NCBI GenBank assembly: GCA_003020985.1
Contig: PXRM01000017.1
Span: 37,112 to 101,111 of the forward strand
DNA length: 64,000 bases
From: Halobacteriales archaeon QS_4_70_19
GTDB taxonomy: Archaea; Halobacteriota; Halobacteria; Halobacteriales; Haloarculaceae
Direction: 5' to 3'
The notes under the pieces were generated by a model. The model was not told the origin of the DNA and did not search any database. It saw nothing but the letters and a program-made list of their open reading frames with translations. Shown here piece by piece: positions 35,188 through 44,118 of this stretch (positions are counted from its first letter, which is position 1; the number at the start of each line of letters is the position of its first letter). Made by a program: the position numbers and the translations under genes.

Positions 35188-36015
35188 ATGACAGAACCGA
35201 CGGCACTGCTCGAGGGGACGAACGTCGACCTGCTGCTCTCGGAGGCGGAGCTGGAGACGCAACGCGAGCACATCACCGCGTTCATCGAACGGGTCGTGGC
35301 CGGCGCGGGGGCCGAGGGGGCCGTCCTCGGACTCTCGGGCGGGATCGACTCGACGCTGACCGCCCACCTCGCGGTCGAGGCCCTGGGCGAGGACGGGCTG
35401 CACGGGCTCGTGCTGCCCAGCGACGTGAACACGGACCGGAACATGAGCGACGCCGAGCGCGTCGCCGGGCTGCTCGATATCGAGTACGACGTCATCGACA
35501 TCAACCCGGTCGTGGACGCGTTCGTCGACGCCGCGCCCGGCCACGCCGCCGACGACCGGACGGCGCTGGGCAACGTCCGCGTACGGACGCGCGCCGTCAT
35601 CAACTACTTCGTCGCCAACGCCGAGGGCCGGGTCGTCCTCGGGACGGGCAACCGCTCGGAGGCGATGACGGGCTACTTCACCAAGTACGGCGACCAGGCG
35701 GTCGACTGCAATCCCATCGGCAACCTCTACAAGTGTCAGGTCCGTCAGCTGGCGCGCCACGTCGGCGTCCCCGACGAGTTCGTCGAGAAGCCGCCGAGCG
35801 CGGAGATGTGGGAGGGGCAGACGGACGAGGGGGAGATGGGGCTGGGCTACGACACCCTGGACGCCATCCTCGCGCTCCACGTCGACGGACCGTTCTCGAA
35901 GTCCGCGACCGTCCGGACGCTGGACGTCCCCGAGTCCGCCGTCGAGCGGGTCGTCAACCTCGTCGCGGGGAGCGAGCACAAGCGCCACATGCCGCCCGCC
36001 CCCGACCCGGTGTGA
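35188..36015 (+). CDS. nadE: NAD+ synthetase (NH3-dependent)
   Basis: Makes NAD+ from deamido-NAD+, ATP and ammonia. The 275-residue protein has the ATP-pyrophosphatase loop SGGIDS at residues 50-55, followed by LVLPSDVN, GTGNRSEAMTGYFTKYGDQA (deamido-NAD site) and KPPSAEMWEGQTDE. There is no glutaminase domain. The ATG at 35188 is used; a GTG one codon upstream is possible. A TATTAGTC word about 28 bases upstream is a likely TATA element. Confidence 0.93.
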   Translation: MTEPTALLEGTNVDLLLSEAELETQREHITAFIERVVAGAGAEGAVLGLSGGIDSTLTAHLAVEALGEDGLHGLVLPSDVNTDRNMSDAERVAGLLDIEYDVIDINPVVDAFVDAAPGHAADDRTALGNVRVRTRAVINYFVANAEGRVVLGTGNRSEAMTGYFTKYGDQAVDCNPIGNLYKCQVRQLARHVGVPDEFVEKPPSAEMWEGQTDEGEMGLGYDTLDAILALHVDGPFSKSATVRTLDVPESAVERVVNLVAGSEHKRHMPPAPDPV

Positions 36016-36091
36016 GAGCGCGGCCGGGCGCCGGAGTGCCGGCGTGGGGAAGCGACGGCAGCCATTTCAGCGTCGAGTCCCTGCCTCGGAT

Positions 36092-36412
36092 ATGGACGAG
36101 TCGGATGACTCCCACGACCGCACCACCCCCACCGAGCGCGACGGGGACGACGGGGCCACCGACCCGGCGCGGACACAGTCCGAGGACCGGACGTACGGGC
36201 CCGAGGACGGGGCGTACGACCCCGAGACCGTCGAGTCGACGGTCGGCGACGTGGAGGGGGTCGAGTACGAGGGGGGGAACGTCGCGGGCGCCGCGCCGAC
36301 GAGCGACCTCGGCCCGGTGGAGCCGGAGACGCCGACGCTGGAGGGGGCCCTGTTCGTCCTGCTGGGCGTGGTGTTCACGCTAGTCGTCCTCGCACGGCTG
36401 GTCGGCTTCTAG
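36092..36412 (+). CDS. Acidic protein with C-terminal membrane helix
   Basis: A 106-residue protein. About 80 residues are hydrophilic and very acidic, with many Asp, Glu, Thr and Gly, and probably disordered. The last 23 (EGALFVLLGVVFTLVVLARL) form a membrane helix, so the protein is tail-anchored with its acidic part in the cytoplasm. This layout is conserved in a haloarchaeal family (DUF7312-like, from memory). Function unknown. Confidence 0.65.
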   Translation: MDESDDSHDRTTPTERDGDDGATDPARTQSEDRTYGPEDGAYDPETVESTVGDVEGVEYEGGNVAGAAPTSDLGPVEPETPTLEGALFVLLGVVFTLVVLARLVGF

Positions 36413-36509
36413 CGGTCCCCACCGCCGGCCGCTGGCGAGCGATGCCCCCCGCCAGCGTCGGCGTTCCGGACAGGCCAACCGTTATTCCGGGTGACGCCGT
36501 AGTCGACGT

Positions 36510-37106
36510 ATGCTCGACGCCCTCGCCGTGCCCCTCCAGGGAGGACTCGAAATCTTCGGGCTCCCGCTCTCGCTGGTACTGCTGCTGGCGGGCGCCGGCC
36601 TCATCGTGCTGGAGGCGCTGGCCCCCGGTGCTCACTTCATCGTCGTCGGCGTGGCGCTGCTGGCCGCGGGACTCGTCGGGACGTTCCTCGGCCCGGCACT
36701 CGGCTCGCTGACGCCGCTGCTGCTCGCCGCGGTCGTGCTGGTCGCCGGGGCCGGCTCGCTGTACGCCTACCGCAACTTCGGCATCTACGGGGAGAGCGAC
36801 GGCGGGCGGACCTCCGACTCCTCCTCGCTCCGGGGCCGGTCCGGCCGTGTCACCGAGCGCGTCACCCGTGACGGCGGGGAGGTGAAGCTCGCCGAGGGCG
36901 GCGGCTTCAACCCCTACTTCCAGGCCCGCCCGGTCGACGGCGTCATCGAAGAGGGCGAGGAGGTCATCGTCGTCGACCCGGGCGGCGGGAACGTGCTCAC
37001 CGTCGAGTCGCTCTCCGGCCTGGGCAGCGACGACGCCATCGACCGCGAACTGGCCCGCGAACGGGCACGGGGCGAAGCGGACGACGAGGAACCCGAACGC
37101 GCCTGA
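36510..37106 (+). CDS. NfeD-family membrane protein
   Basis: A 198-residue protein with three or four N-terminal helices (LPLSLVLLLAGAGLIVLEAL, FIVVGVALLAAGLVGTFLG, LTPLLLAAVVLVAGAG) followed by an OB-fold domain (GRSGRVTERVTRDGGEVKL, EGEEVIVVDPGGGNVLTVE). This is the NfeD layout. NfeD partners stomatin-like SPFH proteins and may affect membrane domains; no SPFH gene is visible here. The last 25 residues are charged. A TTATTCC element lies about 28 bases upstream. Confidence 0.83.
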   Translation: MLDALAVPLQGGLEIFGLPLSLVLLLAGAGLIVLEALAPGAHFIVVGVALLAAGLVGTFLGPALGSLTPLLLAAVVLVAGAGSLYAYRNFGIYGESDGGRTSDSSSLRGRSGRVTERVTRDGGEVKLAEGGGFNPYFQARPVDGVIEEGEEVIVVDPGGGNVLTVESLSGLGSDDAIDRELARERARGEADDEEPERA

Positions 37107-37262
37107 CCGCCCGCGACCCGCTCCCCTCGGATTCTGCGGTTGCCATCGGTCCCTCCAGGAGCGGTCGCTCGACTTCGGTCCCGTGATAACGTGCGAGATT
37201 ACTCGAATGTGTGTCGAATCCGTGGATAATACGGAACTTTCGACAGCTATCGCCCGCTCGGT

Positions 37263-37526
37263 TCACTGGCGCCCGGTGATGACGAGGAACGGGCCGACGA
37301 AGATGAGCGCGATGCCGAGAAACTGGAAGTGGACCGGCTGCATGCTCGGCGTCGGCGTGAGCAGGAAGAGCAGGCCGAAGGCGACCGTGTTCAGGCCGAT
37401 GATCTTCCGTGATTTGAGGGGGAGCGCACCGAGCGTGGTGAGGATGAAGAGCGCGAGAATCGCCTGCCCCACGTTGTACTGGAGCAGGAAACTGTCGATG
37501 ACCTGCAACGGTGCGAACGGGAGCAT
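37263..37526 (-). CDS. Small three-helix membrane protein
   Basis: An 87-residue protein, start MLPFAPLQVIDSFLLQYN. Three hydrophobic stretches are visible: residues 17-33 (NVGQAILALFILTTLGAL), 41-56 (IGLNTVAFGLLFLL) and 67-83 (FLGIALIFVGPFLVI). It keeps a few polar residues between them and ends TGRQ. The frame runs open for a long way upstream, but only this part has coding character. Conserved-looking but unknown. Confidence 0.65.
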   Translation of the reverse strand: MLPFAPLQVIDSFLLQYNVGQAILALFILTTLGALPLKSRKIIGLNTVAFGLLFLLTPTPSMQPVHFQFLGIALIFVGPFLVITGRQ

Positions 37527-37715
37527 TCTTGCCCGGAAGTCACTGCGACGCCCACATAACAATTCCGTTCGCCGGTGAAGGGACGCCGCGGACGCGGGCG
37601 ACAGCCCCCCACTCCCCCCTTCGAGCGTAGAGCCCGCGCGGCAGACGGGCCCCCTCCGGACTCCCCGATGATGTTCGGAGACATCGCCAGAGGCGGTGCT
37701 CTCCGAGCACGCGAC

Positions 37716-37931
37716 ATGTCCGAGACCCCCACCACGGCGGGACCGGCCGACAACCGACGGCTCCAGTTCGGCGCGCTGGCGGTGGCCGGCGGCGCCGCCA
37801 GCATCGTGCTCCTGTGGCTCCTGCCGGGCGACCAGGCGCTCGTGGAGCTGGCGACGGCCCTGCTCGCGCTCGTGTTGCTGGTGGTCGGGACGCTCGCGGT
37901 CGGGACCTCCGTCCCGCACCGGCCGGCGTAG
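37716..37931 (+). CDS. Small two-helix membrane protein
   Basis: A 71-residue protein, start MSETPTTAGPADNRRLQFG. Hydrophobic stretches at about residues 20-37 (ALAVAGGAASIVLLWLL) and 44-62 (LATALLALVLLVVGTLAVG) are likely membrane helices. It lies 52 bases before the alcohol dehydrogenase gene. Function unknown. Confidence 0.6.
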   Translation: MSETPTTAGPADNRRLQFGALAVAGGAASIVLLWLLPGDQALVELATALLALVLLVVGTLAVGTSVPHRPA

Positions 37932-37983
37932 CCCCCGTCGGGCGCATCCGAACGGCTTTGTGACCGAGCCACGAGGCCACGCC

Positions 37984-39045
37984 ATGCGCGCAGCAGTGCT
38001 GCGGGAACACGGTGAACCGCTCGACGTGACCGAGGTCGACCCGCCCGAACCCGACCCGGACGGCGTCGTCGTCGGGATCGAGGCGTGTGGCATCTGCCGG
38101 TCGGACTGGCACGGCTGGCAGGGCGACTGGGGCTGGCTCGGTCTCGAGACCTCGCCCGGGCAGATCCTGGGCCACGAGCCCGCGGGGCACGTGATCGCCG
38201 TCGGCGAGGAGGTCGAGCGGGTGCGGGAGGGCGACCACATCGCGGTCCCGTTCAACCTCGGTGACGGCACCTGCGAACAGTGCCGCACGGGCCGCGGGAA
38301 CACCTGCGACAACACGACGCCGCTGGGGTTCGTCGAGAGCGCGCCCGGCGCGTTCGCCGAACTCCTGCACGTCCCCCACGCCGACCACAACGCCGTGCAG
38401 CTCCCGGAGGGCGTCTCCTCGACGGACATGGCGGGGCTGGGCTGCCGGTTCATGACCGCGTTCCACGGCCTCGCACACCGGGCGCCCGTCGCTGCCGGGG
38501 ACTGGGTCGCCGTGCACGGCTGCGGCGGCGTGGGGCTCTCGGCGGTCCACATTGCGGACGCGCTGGGGGCGAACGTGGTCGCGGTCGACCTCGACGACGA
38601 CAAGCTCTCGAAGGCGGCCGAACTGGGCGCCACCGAGACGGTCAACGCCGGCGAGACCGAGCGGGTCCCCCGGGAGATCAAGGGGCTCACTGACGGGGGG
38701 TGTCACGTCTCGGTCGACGCGCTCGGTGTCGAGGAGACCTGCCGCAACTCCATCCTGGGGCTGGGCAAGCGCGGCACCCACGTCCAGATCGGACTGACGA
38801 CCGAGGCCGAGCAGGGCGACCTCTCCATCCCGTCGGACCTGATGGTGATGCAGGAGATCGAGTTCGTCGGCTCGCTGGGGCTGCCGCCGACGCGCTACGA
38901 CGAGATCTTCCGCATGGTCGCGACCGGGAAGATCGACCCCGGCGCCGTCGTCAGCGAGACGGTCGGCCTCGAGGACGTCAGCGAGAAGCTCGCGGCGATG
39001 ACCGACTTCGACACGGAGGGGATTCCGGTCGTCGACTCGTTCTGA
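37984..39045 (+). CDS. Zinc-dependent alcohol dehydrogenase
   Basis: A 353-residue medium-chain dehydrogenase. The catalytic zinc is bound by Cys38 (ACGICRSDWHG) and the histidine of GHEPAGHV. The structural zinc loop reads DGTCEQCRTGRGNTC, so the usual first cysteine is Asp, a change also seen in some halophilic glucose dehydrogenases. The NAD(P)-binding motif is GCGGVGLSAVHIA with AVDLDDDKL after it, the Asp suggesting NAD+ over NADP+. It acts on a primary or secondary alcohol that the sequence does not name. Confidence 0.88.
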   Translation: MRAAVLREHGEPLDVTEVDPPEPDPDGVVVGIEACGICRSDWHGWQGDWGWLGLETSPGQILGHEPAGHVIAVGEEVERVREGDHIAVPFNLGDGTCEQCRTGRGNTCDNTTPLGFVESAPGAFAELLHVPHADHNAVQLPEGVSSTDMAGLGCRFMTAFHGLAHRAPVAAGDWVAVHGCGGVGLSAVHIADALGANVVAVDLDDDKLSKAAELGATETVNAGETERVPREIKGLTDGGCHVSVDALGVEETCRNSILGLGKRGTHVQIGLTTEAEQGDLSIPSDLMVMQEIEFVGSLGLPPTRYDEIFRMVATGKIDPGAVVSETVGLEDVSEKLAAMTDFDTEGIPVVDSF

Positions 39046-39131
39046 GCGGCGCCGTCTCCCCGGGCTGGGGAGCAGGCCTCGTCAGAAGTCGGTGCCGGGC
39101 CGGTCGTCGGGACGGGTCCTCGGGGGTCGCC

Positions 39132-39416
39132 TCAGGAGGACTCGTCGGCTTCCTGGGTCCGGAGGTAGCTCGCGAACGCGAGGAGCGTCGGCGGCCACAG
39201 GCCGACGAACAGGCCGTACAGCTCGTCCTCGCGCACGTAGAACATGTACCAGGAGTAGAGGACGGACGCGACGGCCGCCAGCGCGACAGGCAGGTCCGGC
39301 GAGTCCGCCTGCTCTGCCAGCTCGCTCGGTCGCGACGAGTCCCCGTTCGACCGGGACCCGGAGTTCCCATCTACGTACGATTCTTCGGCCAGCGTCTCTC
39401 CTTCTGTGGAAGACAT
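39132..39416 (-). CDS. Small membrane protein with acidic N-terminus
   Basis: A 94-residue protein. The first 40 residues are hydrophilic and acidic (MSSTEGETLAEESYVDGN). Residues 42-60 (LPVALAAVASVLYSWYMFY) and 68-83 (GLFVGLWPPTLLAFASYL) are hydrophobic and rich in aromatic residues. The end TQEADESS is acidic. It is convergent with the alcohol dehydrogenase gene. Unknown function. Confidence 0.6.
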   Translation of the reverse strand: MSSTEGETLAEESYVDGNSGSRSNGDSSRPSELAEQADSPDLPVALAAVASVLYSWYMFYVREDELYGLFVGLWPPTLLAFASYLRTQEADESS

Positions 39417-39699
39417 CGTGTGTGACCAGGGTCGGCAGCCGGGAGCCAGCGTCGCTTGCAGTTGCCTGCCACGCTCGGACGCACCGTTCGACGGCCGTCG
39501 CAGTGACGGCCTCTCGGCCGGAGCGAACGCCGTCTCGCCCCACTCGCGTCGACGCCCGTGGTCGGTCCCACTTCGGGCGGCCTGCATTTCCCGATGCCGT
39601 CACCCGTGCCGCGCTGGACACTCGTTCTGTTCGACCGGAGAATTACGTCCTGTCGTAGAAAACCGACTTGACGAGGGACGCCACAGGGTTGGTATCGAC

Positions 39700-41136
39700 A
39701 TGGCCGAAGACAGTTCCCGGGCCGAGCGCTCGGTACACACGCGACGACGGATTCTCAGGGGCGGCGCGACCGTTCTCGGCACCGCGACGGTCGCCGGGGA
39801 GGTGACCGCCGCCGGTGAGGAGGCCGGAAGCACGCTCGACTCGACACTCTCGACCGGCGACCCGGAGGTCCGGGCCATCTACGCGATGCCGAAATGGTAC
39901 TGGGACGGGGAGCGGGTAGAGACGAACCGGGCGCGGATGCGCCAGTTCCTCAACCGGGTCGAGGAGACTGGGCTGAACGTCATCTACGCCTGGATCGAGA
40001 GCGACGGGGTCGCCTCGCTGCTGGGCGAGCCGGCCTACGCGGAGTCCGACGAGTACGACTTCTGGAACCCCGACCGGGGCTGGGACCCGCTGGGCGAGCT
40101 GATCACCGGCGCCGCGCGGCGTGGCATCGAGGTCCACCTCTGGTACTCGTTCGTCCGGTACAAGCGCTCGGCCCTCCCGATCCCCGAATTCAACCCGAAT
40201 CTCGAGGTGCTCCCGACGGGCGGCCGTGACTGGGGGGCACTCAGCAAAAGCCAGTACGAGGACGGCCACGAGGACTCGACGACTGTCGACGCCGGAGCGC
40301 TCTGCGTGAACGAGCCCGAGGCCCGCGCGTGGGCACTCGAGGTGCTCGACCGCGTGTTCGAGCGCTATCCGGGACTGGCAGGCCTCCACATCGAGGAGCC
40401 GGGCTATCTCGACGCCGAACAGTGCGTCTGTCCGCGCTGTCGGGGCCTGTATGCCGACTTCTACGACGACGACCCGGAGAACTACCTGGACCACATCTAC
40501 GACACCAGCGACCCCTACTTCCAGGACGAGATGGCGATTCCGGTGAAGAGCGCCGGGACGGACGCGTTCGCCGAGTCGCTCTACGAGTGGTGGGTTTCGC
40601 GGGACGCCGCCGGCGCCCTCTCGTACAACGGGTCCTGGCTCCCGGAGTTCGACATCCCCCGCGGCCGTAACTGGCCGACGTGGTCCGCGGAGGGGTGGCT
40701 CCCCTACTACGCGCCGCAGATCTACACGAGCGACCTGGACGTCTACCGGGGCCGCCTAGAGCGCACGATGGAGACGCTTAGCGACAGCGTCGTCGCGCCG
40801 GTCACCGGCATCGTGTGGGGCAGCGACCGGACCGGCTCCAACGACGCCGCCACCGTCGCCGACGAGATCGAACTCGTCCGGTCGATGGACGGCTACGCCG
40901 ACGTGACCGCCGGCGGGACGGGACTGTTCTCCGGCAGCGCCCTCACCCCCGACCAGACCGTCGTCCTGCGAACCGGCCCCTACAGCGAGTCGGCGCCCCC
41001 GCACTGGTCGAGTGGCGAGAACGAGCAGACGCGCGGCGACCTCACGATGGCCGACCTCCGGGCGCAGGACCCCTTCTCGTTCACCCCCTACTGGCAGCGC
41101 GAGTTGACGCTCGCCGGCTCCGGCCGCTCGCAGTAG
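39700..41136 (+). CDS. Tat-exported glycoside-hydrolase-like protein
   Basis: A 478-residue secreted protein. Residues 15-34 (TRRRILRGGATVLGTATVAG) form a twin-arginine signal, as usual for haloarchaeal secreted enzymes. The mature part resembles the TIM-barrel family of hypothetical glycosyl hydrolases (GHL10/DUF187-like; from memory): RAIYAMPKWYWDGERV, NVIYAWIESDG, IEVHLWYSFVRYK and GLHIEEPGYLD, whose EE pair are candidate catalytic acids. CVCPRC near residue 245 could bind zinc. The substrate is not known. It stands alone, with AT-rich DNA on the downstream side. Confidence 0.7.
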   Translation: MAEDSSRAERSVHTRRRILRGGATVLGTATVAGEVTAAGEEAGSTLDSTLSTGDPEVRAIYAMPKWYWDGERVETNRARMRQFLNRVEETGLNVIYAWIESDGVASLLGEPAYAESDEYDFWNPDRGWDPLGELITGAARRGIEVHLWYSFVRYKRSALPIPEFNPNLEVLPTGGRDWGALSKSQYEDGHEDSTTVDAGALCVNEPEARAWALEVLDRVFERYPGLAGLHIEEPGYLDAEQCVCPRCRGLYADFYDDDPENYLDHIYDTSDPYFQDEMAIPVKSAGTDAFAESLYEWWVSRDAAGALSYNGSWLPEFDIPRGRNWPTWSAEGWLPYYAPQIYTSDLDVYRGRLERTMETLSDSVVAPVTGIVWGSDRTGSNDAATVADEIELVRSMDGYADVTAGGTGLFSGSALTPDQTVVLRTGPYSESAPPHWSSGENEQTRGDLTMADLRAQDPFSFTPYWQRELTLAGSGRSQ

Positions 41137-41823
41137 GTCGCCGACGATTGCGGCCCACTCCGCCGCCGTCCGACACGCTCGTAGAACGTTTCCGATAGTA
41201 GTCCGAAATACGAATCGTTCGGCCGCAATAGTGCGGATATTACGGTCGAATTCCCGCACTGACCGAATATATCTCACCAGTACCGGGAAAAATTAGGCTT
41301 CCAACCGGAGCGGGACGATCAACGTGGGAATGCGAGCCGTGGAACCGGGACACACGGGGCGTGTCCTCCTACGGCATGCGGAGCTACGACCGGACGATCG
41401 AGGAGCCGCCGTGCGAGCAGCGTGTCGCGATGCTGCGCGACCCGAGTTCGGTGACCGATCCCGAACGGATCGGGACGTGAGGGAGCCACGGCCGACCCCC
41501 GCCGGGATTCGGACGGGTCGGTTCGAGCGACCGCACCGGTCGCCTTCCGACATTGACGACGCACGCCCTCGCCGCCCGCGGGGCCGCTGGGAGGTCCCGG
41601 CGTCACCGGGTCCCTCGGGATCGCGGGTCCGGTCGCCGTCGGGGGTCCTCGCGGGTGGCGGTAGGGCGTAGACGTATCAGACTGATAGTCTGTTTTTAGG
41701 AGGATGCTGTCTCCGTTCGATACGGTTGCAGCGGTTCCCAACGGTTCACTGACGGGCGAACCGTCCAGAACCATCTCGACCCCTTATGCTGGAACTGCCA
41801 CTACGCTGAGGTGGATACAGATC
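41137..41823. other. Long spacer with one possible micro-ORF
   Basis: No clear gene in 687 bases. The stretch 41190-41300 is AT-rich. At 41376-41480 (+) a 34-codon frame, MRSYDRTIEEPPCEQRVAML and on, shows haloarchaeal codon use and continues upstream without a start as TWECEPWNRDTRGVSSYG; it may be a small gene or the end of a decayed one. TCAGACTGATAGTCTGT near 41675 is a small inverted repeat (CAGACT/AGTCTG). Confidence 0.4.
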
Positions 41824-42195
41824 ATGTTACCCAACACGAAGCTCGGCGGTATCGTGCTCGCGATCTCGGTCCTCCTCGTGGGGACCGTCGCCGTCGGTGG
41901 CGGGCTGGCGCAGCCGACCGGCGACGACGCGCGCACGTCCGCGGACGAGGTGCGTATCGTCGACGAGGAGATCGTCATCGACGACGGCACCCTCACTATC
42001 TCCGACACGACGATCCGTGGCCCCGGGTTGGGCGAGCACCACATCGAGGACCGGACGTACGCCGTCGACTCGACGCTACGGTTCGACGGCTTCCACGTCA
42101 CCTACGACGGGACGGAGTACACGTTCTGTCGCATCACCGTCCACTTCGAGGACATCGGCGTCCACCTCCAGGACGTCCACATCACCGAGGGTTGA
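41824..42195 (+). CDS. Small exported protein
   Basis: A 123-residue protein. A 28-residue signal-like N-terminus (LGGIVLAISVLLVGTVAVGG) precedes an acidic beta-rich domain (VRIVDEEIVIDDGTLTISD, EHHIEDRTYAV, CRITVHFEDIGVHLQDVHI). It contains one cysteine and no lipobox, and is likely to be secreted or anchored by the uncleaved segment. No domain is recognised. It has a moderately AT-rich leader with ATGCTGGAACTG before it. Confidence 0.6.
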   Translation: MLPNTKLGGIVLAISVLLVGTVAVGGGLAQPTGDDARTSADEVRIVDEEIVIDDGTLTISDTTIRGPGLGEHHIEDRTYAVDSTLRFDGFHVTYDGTEYTFCRITVHFEDIGVHLQDVHITEG

Positions 42196-42375
42196 CGCGG
42201 TCGACCGGGCCGGTCGGACGATTCCCCCGTCTCGCTTCGTCGGCCCGTCTCCGACGACACAGCCGCTCTTTGCATTTCTCTCCGGTGCGATGCTCCGGCC
42301 ACCAGAACACGTCGAGCGGAGCGACCCGTGTCGTTCGGCCGGCCAGCGGCGGGGTACCCCCTCCCCGGCGGCCAC

Positions 42376-42552
42376 TCAGTCGCCACTTCCGGCGTCGCCG
42401 GGGTTGACGACGTCGTGCGGTCCCAGTGGCCCGTGCTCGGGACAGGAGCCGACGATCGGCGTCGCGTTGAGGCAGCACGCCCGCCACGACGTCGCCAGCA
42501 GGCCGACGACCAGTTCGGTGTCACAGCGCCGACAGCGCGGTCCGTCGCTCAC
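42376..42552 (-). CDS. Small zinc-ribbon-like protein
   Basis: A 58-residue protein read from a GTG at 42552. It has CRRCDTELV near the start, ACC in the middle and CPEHG later, in a spacing that fits a zinc ribbon (Cys-x2-Cys and Cys-x2-His). A GTG at 42576 would add eight Arg-rich residues. It lies 43 bases downstream of the stop of the DUF5658-like gene and is probably co-transcribed with it. Function unknown. Confidence 0.5.
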   Translation of the reverse strand: MSDGPRCRRCDTELVVGLLATSWRACCLNATPIVGSCPEHGPLGPHDVVNPGDAGSGD

Positions 42553-42595
42553 ACCCCGGTTTCGGGTCCGCGCCACTTTAGTCCCTGCCGGCGCG

Positions 42596-42940
42596 TCAGA
42601 GGAGCACCACGGCGACCAGGGTCAGGTTGACCGTACAGGCCACGGCCCACGGAATCGCGAGGAGGAGGGGGACGACCCGCGCGTACGGGTCGGGGAGGCC
42701 GACCCACCAGACGAGGGCCGGGAGCGCCACGAGGAGCTTCGCGACGAGGAGCCCGAGCGTTCCGAACCGGGTGAGGAGCGCGACGCCCACGGGGTTCAGC
42801 TCGACGAGTCCCAGCGACCGACCCCAGGCGGTCAGGCCGACGTCGCCGACGAGCAGGACCGCGACGAGTCTCCAGAGCGCCCGCTCGTGGCCGTCGAGTC
42901 GGGCCGACTGCGATTCGAGGACGCCCCTGAGACGCTCCAC
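42596..42940 (-). CDS. DUF5658-like membrane protein
   Basis: A 114-residue protein starting at a GTG. Three hydrophobic stretches: LWRLVAVLLVGDVGLTAWG, GLLVAKLLVALPALVWWVG and VVPLLLAIPWAVACTVNLTL. The motif ELNPVGVALLTRFGTLG between the first two is typical of the family (name from memory), which is widespread in haloarchaea and of unknown role. The N-terminal 20 residues are charged and likely cytoplasmic. Confidence 0.65.
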   Translation of the reverse strand: MERLRGVLESQSARLDGHERALWRLVAVLLVGDVGLTAWGRSLGLVELNPVGVALLTRFGTLGLLVAKLLVALPALVWWVGLPDPYARVVPLLLAIPWAVACTVNLTLVAVVLL

Positions 42941-43143
42941 GGTCGGACCAGTGACTGGAGGTCCTTTCTTATCGGTCGCATAGCTGCCGACAACAGCTGT
43001 CTACCGCGCCGAGAGCGGCCGCCTCCCCGTCCCCTCGGGGGGTCGCCGGGGGTACTCGGTCGGGCCAGCGTTCTCGGCCACGGACGAGTCGGGTAGCCAA
43101 CCTGCCCGAGTTTGTCGGTCACCCGGGGCAGCCGGGTCGTCGC

Positions 43144-43311
43144 TCACGCCCGGTCGACGTGTTCGCGCTCGAAGTGGGAGACGGTCGCCTCGAACCGGGA
43201 CTCGCCGGGGCCGGGCAGAATCGCCTCGCCACAGACGTCACAGACCTCGCTCGCGGGGCTGGCGGCGGTCCGCGATCCGTCGTCCGCCCTCCTGGGAACA
43301 TTCGTGGACAC
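43144..43311 (-). CDS. Small C2H2-type zinc-finger protein
   Basis: A 55-residue protein from a GTG at 43311. It contains SEVCDVCGEAILPGPGESRF and VSHFEREH, that is Cys-x2-Cys and His-x4-His, so it should bind one zinc. The frame is open upstream to 43518, but that part has poor coding character. Such mini zinc-finger proteins are frequent in haloarchaea; whether this one binds nucleic acid is unknown. Confidence 0.55.
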   Translation of the reverse strand: MSTNVPRRADDGSRTAASPASEVCDVCGEAILPGPGESRFEATVSHFEREHVDRA

Positions 43312-44118
43312 TCTGCACCATACAATGGTCTCTGGTGGAATAGACCTGGTGGCTGGCTCTGCCGGGGGCTTTTTGAGGTGTTCCGGGAGGGCGGCAACCT
43401 CCTCTCGAGCGAGATGGTGGCCCGGGTGGAGTGCGTGTGACGGGTAGCATCGCCATCGGCCACCTTCTCGATAACAACGAGTCTGGTGCCCCGATATCGG
43501 CTGGAACACGTCCGGCACGGGGGTTCTTCGAGTGTTCCTCCGTGAAGGAGCTGGTAGACGGAGATTCCGCAGGACATAGCGTCACAATGCATCATTTTCT
43601 TATTTAGCCACGAGCGTTACACGTATGTATGCATGATTTGACCGGATAGAGGGAAGATATCTGACTGGGTTCGTAGACAATAGTGATATCTGTATCATGA
43701 CCGAACGGGACGATGCGGAGTCACAGCCCGTCGGACGGCATAGTTGGCGTCGGTGGTCGCCCTGGCAGCGGGGAAGGGGTCGAACTGGGTCGTTTCAGCA
43801 CCCGCATCACCCGGGATTGGAGCACTCGCTGACGGGGTGGTCTTGGAGTAGAGGGATGGACTCGTCGGGACTCCCGCGAGCGGAGCGAGCGGGAGGTCGG
43901 CGAGGGAATGAAGTAAGTGGAGTGGACTCGCCGGAACTGGAGCCGTCGGGGCCTCGTGCTCCCGCGCGCGTTCCGAAGCCCTTAGAAGCGCTCACACAGA
44001 AGCACGTGTAACTCGTCGGTCGCGGGCACCGGCGGGCACCTGCTACGGCAGGATGGAATGTGGCTGGGCGTCCACGCGGACGACTCCGGCTGAACCACGC
44101 AACGCCCGCGGTGAAAGC
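43312..44118. other. Long spacer with structured rpl15e leader
   Basis: No convincing gene in about 800 bases. The stretch 43590-43700 is AT-rich. At 43868-43892 lies a hairpin with arms CTCCCG/CGGGAG around the core GCGGAGC. A possible TATA element, CCCTTAGAAG, at about 43978 would give rpl15e a leader of roughly 110 bases. That leader holds hairpins CCTGC-TAC-GGCAGG (about 44040-44053) and GTCC-ACGC-GGAC (about 44069-44080). Confidence 0.4.

Noticed and set aside
43312..43518. Upstream extension of the C2H2 zinc-finger gene.
   Set aside because: The added part is rich in His, Pro and Arg without haloarchaeal acidity, and a GTG directly before the conserved part fits better.
43697..44011. 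A 104-residue frame upstream of rpl15e.
   Set aside because: Its sequence (many Trp, Arg, Gly, Ser) has no coding bias of the neighbours and it covers a hairpin and the likely rpl15e promoter.
44054..44118. A C/D-box or H/ACA small RNA in the rpl15e leader.
   Set aside because: A CTGA word is present, but no proper C box or ACA motif at the right spacing.
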